NCBI GenBank assembly: GCA_963665785.1
Contig: OY762456.1
Coordinates: 2,542,001-2,606,000, forward strand
Source: UBA7455 sp026713185
GTDB lineage: Bacteria; Pseudomonadota; Gammaproteobacteria; Pseudomonadales; Azotimanducaceae
DNA length: 64,000 nt
Direction of reading: 5' to 3'
The translations under genes were made by a program, and so were the position numbers. Shown here in pieces: positions 45,224 through 55,280 of this stretch (the stretch's first letter is position 1; every line of letters starts with the position of its first letter). The notes beneath the pieces were generated by a model, which saw only the letters and a program-made list of their open reading frames with translations, was not told the DNA's origin and did no database searches.

Positions 45224-46000
45224 ATGTCAGATTATGAAACCATTCTCTATGAAGTCTCCGGCAATCGCGCCACGATAACCTTGAACAGACCGGATAGTCT
45301 TAACGGCATCATCAGTCAACTGATGCGTGAACTCCATGATTGCCTCGGCAAAGTCTCCATGGATCAGAATATTCGAGTAGTATTATTCACTGGCGCCGGC
45401 AGGGCATTCTGTCCCGGAGCTGATCTCAAGGCGTCAACCAGTGGTGTAAAGCAGGAACCCAACAGAAAAGAATACTTTCACATCTCATCGTTACTGCATG
45501 AGATGCCCAAGGTCACTGTTGCCGGTATCAACGGCGCCTGTGCCGGGGCAGGACTTGGCTGGGCGTGTGCCTGCGATCTTCGTTATGCCACAGCCCGTGC
45601 AACTTTTAATACCGCTTTCATGGGGGTCGCCATCTCCGGTGACATGGGTGGACCGTGGTTATTACCCCGTATTATCGGTGCTGCCAGGGCACGGGAACTC
45701 TATTTCATGTCCCAGAAATTTGACGCCGGTGAGGCAGAGCGACTCGGGTTAGTGAACAGGGTCTTTCCTGACGAGACATTCCGTGAGGATGTGGATGCAA
45801 TTGTGGACAAATTATCCAAATCCGCTCCACTGGCTATTGGCGAAATGAAGAAAAATTTCGTTAACGCAGAGAATATGCCCCTCAGGGAATACATCGAACT
45901 GGAAACGGAACGACACAGCCGGACGGGATCCAGCGCCGATACCAGGGAAGCATTCCGCGCCTTCCTGGAGAAACGTGAACCCAAATTCCAGGGACGCTAG
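45224..46000 (+). CDS. Enoyl-CoA hydratase/isomerase family protein
   Basis: A 258-residue crotonase. Oxyanion-hole segments are GAGRAFCPGADLKAS and GINGACAGAGLGWACACD; the catalytic-Glu position is replaced (FMGVAISGDMGGPW has Asp near the usual second Glu), so isomerase or other crotonase chemistry is possible. LVNRVFPDETF and the C-terminal REAFRAFLEKREPKF are family marks. It stands alone before the hydrolase gene, with an acyl-CoA theme in the region. Confidence 0.9.
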   Translation: MSDYETILYEVSGNRATITLNRPDSLNGIISQLMRELHDCLGKVSMDQNIRVVLFTGAGRAFCPGADLKASTSGVKQEPNRKEYFHISSLLHEMPKVTVAGINGACAGAGLGWACACDLRYATARATFNTAFMGVAISGDMGGPWLLPRIIGAARARELYFMSQKFDAGEAERLGLVNRVFPDETFREDVDAIVDKLSKSAPLAIGEMKKNFVNAENMPLREYIELETERHSRTGSSADTREAFRAFLEKREPKFQGR

Positions 46001-46060
46001 GAGGTTGTTCCCGGACAGCCTCCCAGACATAGTACTTTACTCTCCCGACCGGACCCGCCA

Positions 46061-47557
46061 TTGTCAGGTACCATTCGAAAACAGTTCATAACCATAATCC
46101 TGGGGACGATGGCTGCCTGTCCCTCGATGGGTGAATCGATAGAGGATCGTGAGAACCAAAAAAGCTGGCTGGCCGGAGACCATCATATTCACAGCCAGTT
46201 CAGTGTCGGCTACGACTACGATGAGGACCCGCCAAGACCGATACTGGGTGGAGATGCGATCTACCCTCTGGACACCAATGCGAAGATGGCGAAACAGCAC
46301 GGTCTTTCATGGATGGTTGGAACGGATCATGGTGGACCTGAACACAGCAAGATCAGCCTGGAACAAACTTATCCGTCATTATTGGAAGCCAGAATGGAGG
46401 TGCCTGAGGTAATACAGTTTTTTGGTCTGGAATTGAATTCTCCCGGTGGAGACCACAGCAGCCTGATCATTCCCCACACCACAGATGAAGCCCGGGTATT
46501 GCACAAACTGGAGTCTGGATTTGATACACGGGAAGTATATCCCCTTGACGCATCACGGAATAAAGAAGAGAAGATGATTGAAGCGCTGGTAATGATGCGT
46601 GACCTGACAGCAAAACCAGTGGTGATCGCCAACCACCCGTCGCGGTCGTCCCGTGAATACGGCGTTTATGGCGCCTTTGATCCGGCTGAATTCCGGCGTT
46701 GGAATGATACGGCGCCAGAAGTGGCTGTCGGAATGGCAGGGGCGCCCGGACACCAGGCAAATTATCTGGATACATCGGTATTTGAAGAATTCAGGGACTG
46801 GGTCCGTGGATTTTTCCAGGACGGGAAAAAGAGTAAGGGTAAGGTTAAAGGAAAGGCGCGAGGCTATTATATGGGTTTCCCCACCCTGGGAGGATTTGAC
46901 CAGATGACCGCCAAAACGGGAGGCTTCTGGGATTCCATGTTGGGAGAAGGCCGACGCTGGTGGATCACCGCAAATTCAGATTCACATCGACACCACACGG
47001 AAGGAGGCAAGGATTTCTGGCCCGGTGAATACTCAAAAACCTATGTATTTGCCGAAAAAAATCATGATTCCATTCTCGAGGGCATCCGCAATGGCCATGT
47101 CTTTGTCACTACCGGTGATCTGATCAATGAACTCCATGTTGAGGTTCTTCACCACGGGAAATCAGCAGCTATTGGTGAAGAGATTACCATCCCCGGAGGC
47201 AGTGAGGTCACCATTACTATCCGCGTCAGAGACCCGGAACTGCCAAATTTTGCCAACGAAAATCCAACAGTGGAAAGAGTTGATCTCATTGCCGGTGAGG
47301 TTCTGGGCAGGAGTTCCGACCCTTCGATAAATAAAAACGACACCACAACAGTCATTGCCCGTTTTGCGGAAACAGACTGGCATAAAGAAGGTGAGTATCT
47401 GTTGATGCAACACAGAATGACTCTGGACAGTGCTCATTACATCCGTGTTAGGGGGACCAACACAGGAGAACTGGAACCGCAAATTGATCCCCCGGGTGAA
47501 AATCCATGGTCCGATCTCTGGTTTTATTCAAATCCGGTTTTTATCAGTATTGAATAA
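46061..47557 (+). CDS. PHP/CehA-McbA type metallohydrolase with signal peptide
   Basis: A 498-residue hydrolase of the PHP-domain/CehA-McbA group. Metal-binding motifs are GDHHIHSQFS, VGTDHGGPEHS, LELNSPGGDHSSLI, ANHPSRSSREY and ANSDSHRHH. An N-terminal signal peptide (RKQFITIILGTMAACPSM) suggests export. The frame begins at TTG 46061; the first in-frame ATG at 46109 lies inside the signal, so TTG is favoured. A Lys-rich insert (KKSKGKVKGKARG) lies mid-protein. Substrate unknown; some relatives hydrolyse carbamate esters, which is only a lead. Confidence 0.8.
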   Translation: MSGTIRKQFITIILGTMAACPSMGESIEDRENQKSWLAGDHHIHSQFSVGYDYDEDPPRPILGGDAIYPLDTNAKMAKQHGLSWMVGTDHGGPEHSKISLEQTYPSLLEARMEVPEVIQFFGLELNSPGGDHSSLIIPHTTDEARVLHKLESGFDTREVYPLDASRNKEEKMIEALVMMRDLTAKPVVIANHPSRSSREYGVYGAFDPAEFRRWNDTAPEVAVGMAGAPGHQANYLDTSVFEEFRDWVRGFFQDGKKSKGKVKGKARGYYMGFPTLGGFDQMTAKTGGFWDSMLGEGRRWWITANSDSHRHHTEGGKDFWPGEYSKTYVFAEKNHDSILEGIRNGHVFVTTGDLINELHVEVLHHGKSAAIGEEITIPGGSEVTITIRVRDPELPNFANENPTVERVDLIAGEVLGRSSDPSINKNDTTTVIARFAETDWHKEGEYLLMQHRMTLDSAHYIRVRGTNTGELEPQIDPPGENPWSDLWFYSNPVFISIE

Positions 47558-47581
47558 CCGGTTTTCCAACCCTGAATGCAC

Positions 47582-48676
47582 TCATCTGGTGTTGGGTACG
47601 ATACGCTTGATCCCGTAACCATCAATGGCCACATACAGGAAGCCGTCAGGTCCCTGACGCACATTGCGTACCCGGCCAATACCCTCCAGCAATATCTCCG
47701 AGTCGACAATCCTGTCACCTTCCACACGGCACAACACGAGATAGCCAAATTTCAATGATCCGACGAGCAGATGTCCCTGCCATTCAGGGTACAGGTCGCT
47801 GGTGACAAAGGTCATGCCGGAAGGTGCAATCGATGGGTCCCAGTACTTGATCGGAGATTCGTATCCCTCTCGTTCGGTTCCTTCCGCGAATTCAGAGCCA
47901 CTGTAATTAATCCCGTGGCTCAGAATGGGCCAGCCATAGTTCATGCCGGGTTTAACAATGTTGACCTCATCTCCGCCACGGGGACCGTGTTCGTGAATCC
48001 ATATCTGTCCGCTGACAGGATGTTTGGCCATTCCCTGGGGATTTCGGTGACCCCAAGAATAAATTGCAGCTTTGGCCTCGGGGATTCCTGCCAGTGGATT
48101 GTCTTCCGGGATATCACCATTGTCATGCAATCGATAAATCTTTCCACCGTCCCGGGTCGTGTCCTGGGGATTCTTGTCCCTGTTCCCCCTGTCACCCACT
48201 GAAAAATACAAAAAACCATCATTGTCGAATTCCAGACGACTGCCATAATGCCTGCCGACCCTGGTATTCGGTTCAGCCTTGTACAGTATTTCCTGATTAA
48301 TCAGGGCATCGCCATCCAGCCTGGCACGCATGATGGCGGTATTGCTGCCGCTCCCCTCTCCTTCCCTGCTGGACCAGGCAATATACAACCAGCCGTTTTC
48401 CTGATACTGCGGGTGCAGTTCCAGATCGAGCAGGCCACCCTGTCCATGGGCATGAACCTCAGGCACTCCAGTCAACATGCCCTGCTTCCTGCCATCTCTG
48501 ATGCGATGAATTTTACCCCTGCGTTCGCTCACCAGCATGTCGCCGTCGGGCAGCCAGACCATTCCCCAGGGAATACTTAAATCACTGATATAGCGTTCAG
48601 CTTCCCAGGGTTCGTCACTCCCCATCACCTGTGAGAACAGAGCACTCAAGCATAAAACACAAAGCAGCCTTTTCAT
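47582..48676 (-). CDS. Periplasmic PQQ-type aldose sugar dehydrogenase
   Basis: A 364-residue secreted protein of the YliI/soluble glucose dehydrogenase family. Signal peptide MKRLLCVLCLSALFSQVMG. The beta-propeller has IPWGMVWLPDGDMLVSERRG, AHGQGGLLDLELHP, FSVGDRGNRDKNPQD, YSWGHRNPQGMAKHP, HEHGPRGGDEVN and GMNYGWPILSHG, which carry the PQQ/calcium residues. It oxidises aldoses in the periplasm and passes electrons to the chain. It ends 25 bases from the PHP hydrolase gene, convergently. PQQ biosynthesis genes are not in the window. Confidence 0.9.
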   Translation of the reverse strand: MKRLLCVLCLSALFSQVMGSDEPWEAERYISDLSIPWGMVWLPDGDMLVSERRGKIHRIRDGRKQGMLTGVPEVHAHGQGGLLDLELHPQYQENGWLYIAWSSREGEGSGSNTAIMRARLDGDALINQEILYKAEPNTRVGRHYGSRLEFDNDGFLYFSVGDRGNRDKNPQDTTRDGGKIYRLHDNGDIPEDNPLAGIPEAKAAIYSWGHRNPQGMAKHPVSGQIWIHEHGPRGGDEVNIVKPGMNYGWPILSHGINYSGSEFAEGTEREGYESPIKYWDPSIAPSGMTFVTSDLYPEWQGHLLVGSLKFGYLVLCRVEGDRIVDSEILLEGIGRVRNVRQGPDGFLYVAIDGYGIKRIVPNTR

Positions 48677-48996
48677 CCCTTAACCCTTTCGCTGATTAAA
48701 AACCAGATTTTATCTGCAACCACAATAGGCTGCCATCAAACAAATTATCTCTAAACCCGGGTTTCGGGGCAGCCACCCCATACGATGCTATCAAACACAC
48801 ACTATTCCCGACATACAGCAGATGGTTTTGGGGTGTTCATTTGCACCAGCATAATGTCGGAGCGCCGAGTTGGAGGAGCATGACTACAGGCATGCGGGGG
48901 AAGCACATGACGAAGAAAAACCAGGTAAGCCGGCCTGTTGCTCCGCGACAGCGGCAGGGCGAGTTTTTGGCCCGCTGAAGGCTCCACGAATGAGGA
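48677..48996. other. 320-base intergenic region with a possible small ORF
   Basis: No known gene. A plus-strand frame at 48880-48978 encodes 32 residues (MTTGMRGKHMTKKNQVSRPV, then APRQRQGEFLAR), with GGAGGA immediately before the ATG. The last part of the region is GC-richer than its surroundings. The ORF may be chance or a decayed element. Confidence 0.3.
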
Positions 48997-50334
48997 TCAG
49001 GCAGCAAGATAATCGTCGATAACCCGTTCAAATTTATCCTGGGCTTCTTCTATCAGTTTTGGAAAATGATATGTGGGGAACAGATCTTCACAGGCATCGT
49101 AATCCCGCAGCAACAGTTTAGCCAGATTACTCTTATGTGCTTCCGTAGCACCGTCCATAATGCCCATTTGAGGTGCTGACATCCACATGTCACCCAGGGG
49201 AGTTTCATTGGACATACCCAGTGCACCGTGCAGATGGATAGCCCGGTAGATGATATCGTGATTCACTTTGGCGGCCGTAATCTTGATAGCCGCAATCTCC
49301 TTGCGAATTTCCTGTGTATAGGCTCCGGTCTTGTCAATCAGCCAGGCGGTATAGAGTACATGCAATCGAAATTGTTTGAGTTGAATGTAGGAGTCAGCGA
49401 TATCCTGTTGAACCATCTGCAGATTGGACAGCAACTCACCCTTGGATTTTCGGCTCAGTGCTCTTTCACACATCATGTCCAGCGCCTTGGTACAAACACC
49501 TACAGCCCGCATGGCGTGATGCACCCGGCCACCACTCAAACGGGTCTGTGACCCGACGAACCCGGCGCCCTCCGTACCGAGCAGATTAGCCGCCGGCACC
49601 CGCACATCGCTATACCGGATGTATGCATGGCCACCACCACCCCGCACGTTGTAATTCTCACGTAGCGGAGTGCCATAGGTATGCACATTACGGACAACCT
49701 CTACTCCCGGGGTTTGCCTGTCAACGATAAACATGGATGCACGCTCCAGCAGTGGGGCATCGGGATTGGTTACCGCCATGACAATAAGAAAATCGGCTCC
49801 CGCGCCATTGGAAGTGAACCATTTTTCGCCATTGATCACCCACTCGTCTCCATCCCGTTTCGCGGAGCAGATGAATTCCCCCGGCTCTCCGGCATGGGGT
49901 TCAGTCATGGAATAGGCCGAGTGTTTTTCACCGGATAACAGAGGTTCCAGGTATTTTTTCTTCTGTTCCTCGGTTCCGTTATGGGCAATCAGTTCCATAT
50001 TCCCGGTGTCCGGCGCCTGGCAGCCGAATATACCCGGTCCCATTCTGGTTTTACCCAGCTTCTCATTCAGCAGGCAGAGTTTTACCTGGCCCAGACCCGG
50101 ACCACCAAGATCCGGACCCAGATGGAATCCCCATAGTCCCTGGTCCTTGACCTGTTGTTTCAGATCCTCAATGTAAGCTCTGATGGCGCGCCACCCATCT
50201 CTATCGATGGGACTGCCGTCCTTTGTCCTGCCGGCGCGCATGAAATTGTCCAATGGTTCAATTTCTTCTTTGGTAAATCTCTCTACCCAGTCGATTTGTT
50301 CCTGGAACTCCGGGTCGATGTCAAAATCAATCAA
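48997..50334 (-). CDS. Acyl-CoA dehydrogenase, long form (ACAD10/11-like)
   Basis: A 445-residue acyl-CoA dehydrogenase of the larger group often seen in fatty-acid and sterol side-chain catabolism. Motifs are GLWGFHLGPDLGGPGLGQ, AYSMTEPHAGEPGEFICSA, WVINGEKWFTSNGAGAD and LSGGRVHHAMRAVGVC. The C-terminal ALGMSNETPLGDMW and MDGATEAHKSNLAKLLL complete the fold. TTG at 50334 is the start; GAGGG lies 8 bases upstream and no in-frame ATG is better. The SDR gene upstream on the same strand is 91 bases away, so co-transcription is possible. Confidence 0.9.
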   Translation of the reverse strand: MIDFDIDPEFQEQIDWVERFTKEEIEPLDNFMRAGRTKDGSPIDRDGWRAIRAYIEDLKQQVKDQGLWGFHLGPDLGGPGLGQVKLCLLNEKLGKTRMGPGIFGCQAPDTGNMELIAHNGTEEQKKKYLEPLLSGEKHSAYSMTEPHAGEPGEFICSAKRDGDEWVINGEKWFTSNGAGADFLIVMAVTNPDAPLLERASMFIVDRQTPGVEVVRNVHTYGTPLRENYNVRGGGGHAYIRYSDVRVPAANLLGTEGAGFVGSQTRLSGGRVHHAMRAVGVCTKALDMMCERALSRKSKGELLSNLQMVQQDIADSYIQLKQFRLHVLYTAWLIDKTGAYTQEIRKEIAAIKITAAKVNHDIIYRAIHLHGALGMSNETPLGDMWMSAPQMGIMDGATEAHKSNLAKLLLRDYDACEDLFPTYHFPKLIEEAQDKFERVIDDYLAA

Positions 50335-50424
50335 TTTTTTGCCCTCTTGTTAAGTAAATTTGATACCCAACTCACAGTCACTCGCTCAATTGAAGTGACA
50401 ATCCATACGTTTTGCTTTCCAGGA

Positions 50425-51207
50425 CTAACGCACCATAACCTGACCACCATCAATGATCAGCGCCTGTCCCGTCATATAACTCGCGGCACGGGATGCCAGG
50501 AATACACTGACACCACGCAGTTCTTCCGGCTCACCAAAACGTCTGAGCGTGACGTTGTCAGCCGGATATTCATTACCCTCACCGTCCGACCACAGGACCT
50601 GGGCGAATCTGGTTTTGAACAGTCCCGGACACAGCGCATTGACACGGATATTGGAGGGGCCGTATTCAGCAGCCAGATTTCGGACCAGTGCCAGATCAGC
50701 CGCTTTTGATATGGCATACGCACCCAATGCCGTTGACGCCTGGAATGCCCCGTTGGAAGAAGTAATGATGATGACACCGTCCTGCTTGGCGACCATATCC
50801 GGCAACACCATGTGGCAGAGCCAGTGATTGGAGCGCACATTACTCTCCATGGTTTTATCGAAGGCAGAGTCCGGAATCTCACTGGAAGGGCCATGAAACG
50901 GATTGACTCCTGCATTGTTGATCAGTATATCAACGGGACCCAATCGGTCATGAGTTTCATCAACCAGAGCCTGGAGTTGTTCCTTGTATCCGATATTACA
51001 GGCAATGGCGACAGCCCTCTCCTCGCCGCACATTTCATTGATATTCTCGGCCGTCTGCAGACAGACGTCATGTTTGCGGCTGGAAATCACGACACGGGCG
51101 CCCGCCAGCGCCAATCCTTCCGCAAGAGCCCGTCCCATACCGATGGAAGATCCTGTGGTTAATGCAATCTTGCCCGTAAGGCCAAAAAGGTCTGTTACAC
51201 CAGTCAT
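50425..51207 (-). CDS. Short-chain dehydrogenase/reductase
   Basis: A 260-residue classical SDR. The cofactor motif is ALTTGSSIGMGRALAEG (T-G-x3-G-x-G), NNAGVNPF follows, and the catalytic Ser-Tyr-Lys is in ITSSNGAFQAS and AYAISKAADLALV. PADNVTLRRFGEPEEL and SYMTGQALIIDGGQ form the substrate-loop end. It oxidises or reduces an alcohol/keto group with NAD(P). It lies upstream of the acyl-CoA dehydrogenase on the same strand. Substrate unknown. Confidence 0.92.
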   Translation of the reverse strand: MTGVTDLFGLTGKIALTTGSSIGMGRALAEGLALAGARVVISSRKHDVCLQTAENINEMCGEERAVAIACNIGYKEQLQALVDETHDRLGPVDILINNAGVNPFHGPSSEIPDSAFDKTMESNVRSNHWLCHMVLPDMVAKQDGVIIITSSNGAFQASTALGAYAISKAADLALVRNLAAEYGPSNIRVNALCPGLFKTRFAQVLWSDGEGNEYPADNVTLRRFGEPEELRGVSVFLASRAASYMTGQALIIDGGQVMVR

Positions 51208-51277
51208 CGTTTTCTCTCACTTTGAATAGGCGCAAAAGAATACGTTGAGATGGGCTGTTAATGCAACCTTGCCGGCT

Positions 51278-53630
51278 TCACTTCTGCCAGACCAGAGAGA
51301 ATCTCCGAACGAACCTGTTGTTAAAGAAACCATTGAGGGCAGTGTGAAAATGGTGCGGCAGGGCCAGCATGGCAGGTGTTGCCACCAATGTCAGCAGTGA
51401 AGCAAACACCAGACCGGAAACAATGGCCTGGGACAAGGGGACCCAATAACTCGACAGCATCCCGCCATGTACAATATTCCGATTGATAAAATCAACACTC
51501 AAGTTACTTGCCAGTGGCAATAATCCACAAACCGTGGTGACAGTCGTCAGCAACACCGGGCGCAGACGTTGAGCGCCTGTTCTCACTATCAGAGAAATGT
51601 GGTCCAGCTCTGGATGTTCCTTATGGATATGATTAAAGGTATCGATAAGTACTATATTGTTGTTCACCACAATACCCGCCAGCGCCACCACACCGGTACC
51701 CGTCATGATTGCGCTGAAAGGCTTCCCTGTGATCAGCAGTCCAAGCAGGACGCCGGCTGTAGACATTACCACGGCAAAAAGGATCAGCAATGACTGATAC
51801 CAACTGTTGAACTGGGTCACCAGCAGAACGAACATCAGCAACAGGGACAGGCTGAACGCGACGCTGACGAACGCAATGGAATCTGCCTGTTCTTCATTGG
51901 CGCCTCTGAACTCAATCTTGAGTGCCGGATCAAATTCCTGTGTTTCCAACCACGCCTGGATTTGCTGCACCTTGTCATCCGCCAGTACACCCGGTGAGAC
52001 ATCTGCGCGGATAAATTTGACCGGTATACCATTGATACGCTGAATCATATCCACGCCAGGCACAGCTTCACTGGTCACGAAACTCGAAATCGGCACTGCC
52101 CCATTAGCAGTCATTACCTTCAGGCTGTCCAGTGAATCAATACGACGATATTCCTCTGGATAACGAATCCGGATATCCACCGCGTCATCCGACCTGTCCG
52201 GCCGGTACTCGCCTACTTTCACACCATTGGTTACCAACTGGACTGCCGTTCCTACCTGAAGCACATCCGCGCCAAATAATGCCGCCTGTGCGCGATCAAC
52301 CGTCAATTTCCATTCAATGCCAGGTAACGAACGAGTGTCTTCGATGTCTCTCAGTCCCTCCAATGTTTTCATGAATTCCACGACCCGGGTAACTGCCGGT
52401 TCCAGCAACGCCTTGTTATGTGATGAAAACTGGAGCTGAACAGGTTTTCCCACCGGCGGACCCTGTTCCAGTTTCTTGAGTTCAATTCTTATACCGGCAA
52501 TGTGAGCGGTTCGGTCACGTATTTCCTCAAAGATTTCTGTACCGGTCTTTTCCCTGTCTGTTTCATCCAGCAGTTCGAGATAAATCGAACCGATCAGATC
52601 AAGCTGATCAACCCCGGCAAATCGCGCCTCTCCCCCAGGTATGGTGGTTATTGTGTTAATAGAGTTGATTCCATCAATCCCAACGACTATTTTTTCCACT
52701 TCGTAGACAAGATCACTGATTTCCCCACCGGATAGATTGCCACGGGCACGGATGGTTATCTGACCAAAATTCGGTTCATTATCGGAGAAAAAGATCATTC
52801 CCCGGCCATACTGGGCATAGGCGATATAACTACTCACAAGAACGATTACAGTGACGAAAATCGTCCACAGGGCATGGATGCTGCACCATCGCAACAATCT
52901 TGCATACCAGCCTGTTATGCCGGGAAGGTTCGTTGGATCTCCGCTTTCCAGTTGCTGCAGTGTCCGGACACTTTTGTCACTGACCAAACCGGCTTTTCCG
53001 AACACGGCGCCCATTGCCGGGCCCAGAAACAATGCATACATCAGGGAACCCGATAGTATCGTAAATACGGTAACCGGAAGATAACGCATGAACTTCCCGG
53101 CAACGCCAGGCCAGAACATCAGTGGCAAAAAAGCCGCCAGGGTAGTTGCCACTGAGGCCACTACAGGCCAGCACATACGTTTTGCAGCGTTCGCATAGGC
53201 CTGCCGCCGATGCATGCCTTCAACCATCTTTCGGTCAGCGTATTCGGTCACAACGATCGCGCCGTCAATCAACATGCCCAGCGCCAGCAACATCCCGAAC
53301 ATCACCATGAAATTAAAGCTGTATCCAATCTGATTGAGGATAATAATGGAGAACAGAAATGAAACCGGAATTCCCATACCAACGATGATCCCGGAACGCA
53401 ATCCCATGGCGGCAACCACAAGCACCATGACCAGAACCAGTGCCGTTATGATGTTGCCCTGCAGTTCCGTGACCTGGCGTTGAGCCAGAGGCGCCTGATC
53501 CTGCGTATAGAAGACATCCACCTTGCCCGGGAGGTTGGGACGGTAACGCTCGACAATATCCTTGGCTTTATTGACCGTTTCGATAACGTTGGCGCCGGCG
53601 CGTTTAATGACATTCAACGAAATCGTTCGA
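51278..53630 (-). pseudogene. RND efflux permease, C-terminal part (split by IS1380-family element)
   Basis: The 3' part of an inner-membrane RND permease gene whose 5' part lies at 55281-56113. The protein resumes at RTISLNVIKRAGANVIET and shows helices of the second and third membrane blocks: GMLLALGMLIDGAIVVTEYAD (the RND proton-relay Asp region), VASVATTLAAFLPLMF, GVVALAGIVVNNNIVLID and RLRPVLLTTVTTVCGLLPL. It ends with FVRRFSLVWQK. The ORF is open to 53734 only because it runs into the inserted element. With the element and one target copy removed, both halves join in frame to about 1061 residues, normal for RND permeases. The gene is inactive as it stands. Confidence 0.9.
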
Positions 53631-53742
53631 TTTCCCCCCAATCCGTACATAGAAATCACTAAAACGCAGGAAGCCTTGGCTGTATAATGGTTTGCAACAA
53701 AACCCACCATCACCCAATGGGTGCAACAACTCAAGGCTTACC

Positions 53743-55062
53743 ATGATTCTACCGCATAAACTTGCCACGACTAAAGGCTTATTAACCTCACGCGCTGGAT
53801 TATTACTCCCGGCCCAGCTCATGGAGTCAATCCAGTTTTCGGCCTGCGTCGACCAGCATTTTCCACAACCCAATAGCAATCGAGGGTTTGCCGCCTCAAC
53901 TTATGTGCAAACACTTATGCTCATGCAACACGACGCTGGTTTTCATTTAGACGATGTTCGTTTGCTCAATGACGATAAAGCCTTGTTGTCTGTGTTGTCA
54001 CTGGAGAGTTTTCCTTGCGCTACAGCCTTGGGGAAATGGTTGCGCCGGCTCGGTAAGGCGCCGGCATCGATGCAGGCTATGCAGGCGGTCAATAAGCATT
54101 TGCTGAAAGCAGCACTGCACCGGTGCAAGGCCGTCACACTAGACATTGATGCCAGCGAGGTGGTGTCGAGTAAAGCAGAAGCGAAGTGGACGTATAACAA
54201 AAACCAGGGCTATATGCCGATGGTGGGTCACATTGCTGAAACGGATCAAATTGTCGCCTGCGATTTTCGTGTCGGCAACGCAGCGCCCGCGAGCCGGAAT
54301 CTTGAGTTCATTCAGCAGTGTGAAACAGCACTGCCCACAGGCGTACGTGTGAAAGCACTGCGCATTGATTGTGCAGGGTATCAATCAAAAATCATTCAAT
54401 ATTGCGATGACAATAGCATTAGCTATGCGATTAGAGCCAGGATGAGTGCGCCCATCAAACAGTTCCTGGCGGAACTGAGTGCTGCACAGTGGTGTCCTGT
54501 ATTGGATGCTGACGGGGAACCCACTGAGCAGGAAACATGCCGTACCACACACTGTATTGGCGATTATAAAGAACCTTTTACCCTAGTGCTGCAACGGCAA
54601 GTAAAGCGCGGCCAGGCCTGTTTGGATTTAGGGGATAACACATCAGATGAAATGGCCGTGGGGGGCTATATTTACCGTGCGATAGCCACCAATAAGGATC
54701 ATTGTAGCGATAGTGAAATCGTCCACTGGTACAACCAACGCGGTGAAACCAGCGAAAACCGCATCAAGGAACTGAAGCTGGATTTTGGTGGGGACACATT
54801 ACCGTGTAGCGATTTTAACGCTAACGCCCTGTACTTTGCGGTCACGGCACTGTCCTACAATCTGTTTGCTTTAATGCGACAGTTATTACCTGAAGAACTG
54901 GCCACCAAGCGTGTTATCACGCTGCGTTGGCGCGTCTATGCGCTCGCCGCCAAGGTGGTTAAGACAGGACGTCAGATCATCATTAAATTACGTGAAGACC
55001 ACCAAAAATTATTAGCGAAGCTATTGGATCTAATGAGGGAGATTGAACCGCCGCCGATCTAA
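53743..55062 (+). CDS. IS1380-family transposase
   Basis: A 439-residue DDE transposase. Start ATG 53743 follows AAGG by 7 bases; earlier in-frame ATG 53692 has a poorer site. Family marks are TLDIDASEVVSSK (first Asp), RNLEFIQQ, KALRIDCAGYQ (second Asp) and YNQRGETSENRIKELKLD with the catalytic Glu, then LPCSDFNANALYF. A -10 like TATAAT lies at 53683-53688. The frame is intact, so the element may be active. Confidence 0.92.
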   Translation: MILPHKLATTKGLLTSRAGLLLPAQLMESIQFSACVDQHFPQPNSNRGFAASTYVQTLMLMQHDAGFHLDDVRLLNDDKALLSVLSLESFPCATALGKWLRRLGKAPASMQAMQAVNKHLLKAALHRCKAVTLDIDASEVVSSKAEAKWTYNKNQGYMPMVGHIAETDQIVACDFRVGNAAPASRNLEFIQQCETALPTGVRVKALRIDCAGYQSKIIQYCDDNSISYAIRARMSAPIKQFLAELSAAQWCPVLDADGEPTEQETCRTTHCIGDYKEPFTLVLQRQVKRGQACLDLGDNTSDEMAVGGYIYRAIATNKDHCSDSEIVHWYNQRGETSENRIKELKLDFGGDTLPCSDFNANALYFAVTALSYNLFALMRQLLPEELATKRVITLRWRVYALAAKVVKTGRQIIIKLREDHQKLLAKLLDLMREIEPPPI

Positions 55063-55217
55063 CGCGGTAAAAAGCCGCCGAATAACCCCTGGGCACAACC
55101 GTGCAAGGTTCCGCTTGCCTGAAAAATGGGCGATGCTGCCAAATGCGGTCATGCGATAAAAAACAGGCTGTCAAAAGCATATTTTTTATCCCCTTGACTC
55201 AAAGACAGTCACGGGTG

Positions 55218-55253
55218 CCTCTCAACATGACTGAAATCAGTCATTTTGAGAGG
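55218..55253. repeat. Subterminal hairpin in the IS1380-family element
   Basis: Two 17-base arms (CCTCTCAACATGACTGA and its complement) pair with one mismatch around a two-base loop, 27 bases inside the right end of the element. It could stop transcription into the element or act in transposition. Confidence 0.75.
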
Positions 55254-55280
55254 TGACAAATGCCTATGTAAGGATTTGGG

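Larger units (their letters stand above)
53636..55280 (+). mobile_element. IS1380-family insertion sequence, complete (1645 bp)
   Basis: Ends are CCCCAATCCGTACATAG (53636-53652) and the inverse of CCCAAATCCTTACATAG (55264-55280), identical at 15 of 17 positions. It is flanked by the 5-base direct repeat TTTCC (53631-53635 and 55281-55285). One transposase gene fills it. It sits inside the RND permease gene and is transcribed opposite to it. Low divergence of ends and intact transposase point to a recent insertion. Confidence 0.92.

Noticed and set aside
53640..55265. Alternative IS1380-element borders with target repeats AAAT or TAC
   Set aside because: Both would keep the frame but leave extra residues in the permease and poor end repeats; the TTTCC borders give 15/17 terminal repeats and the expected protein.
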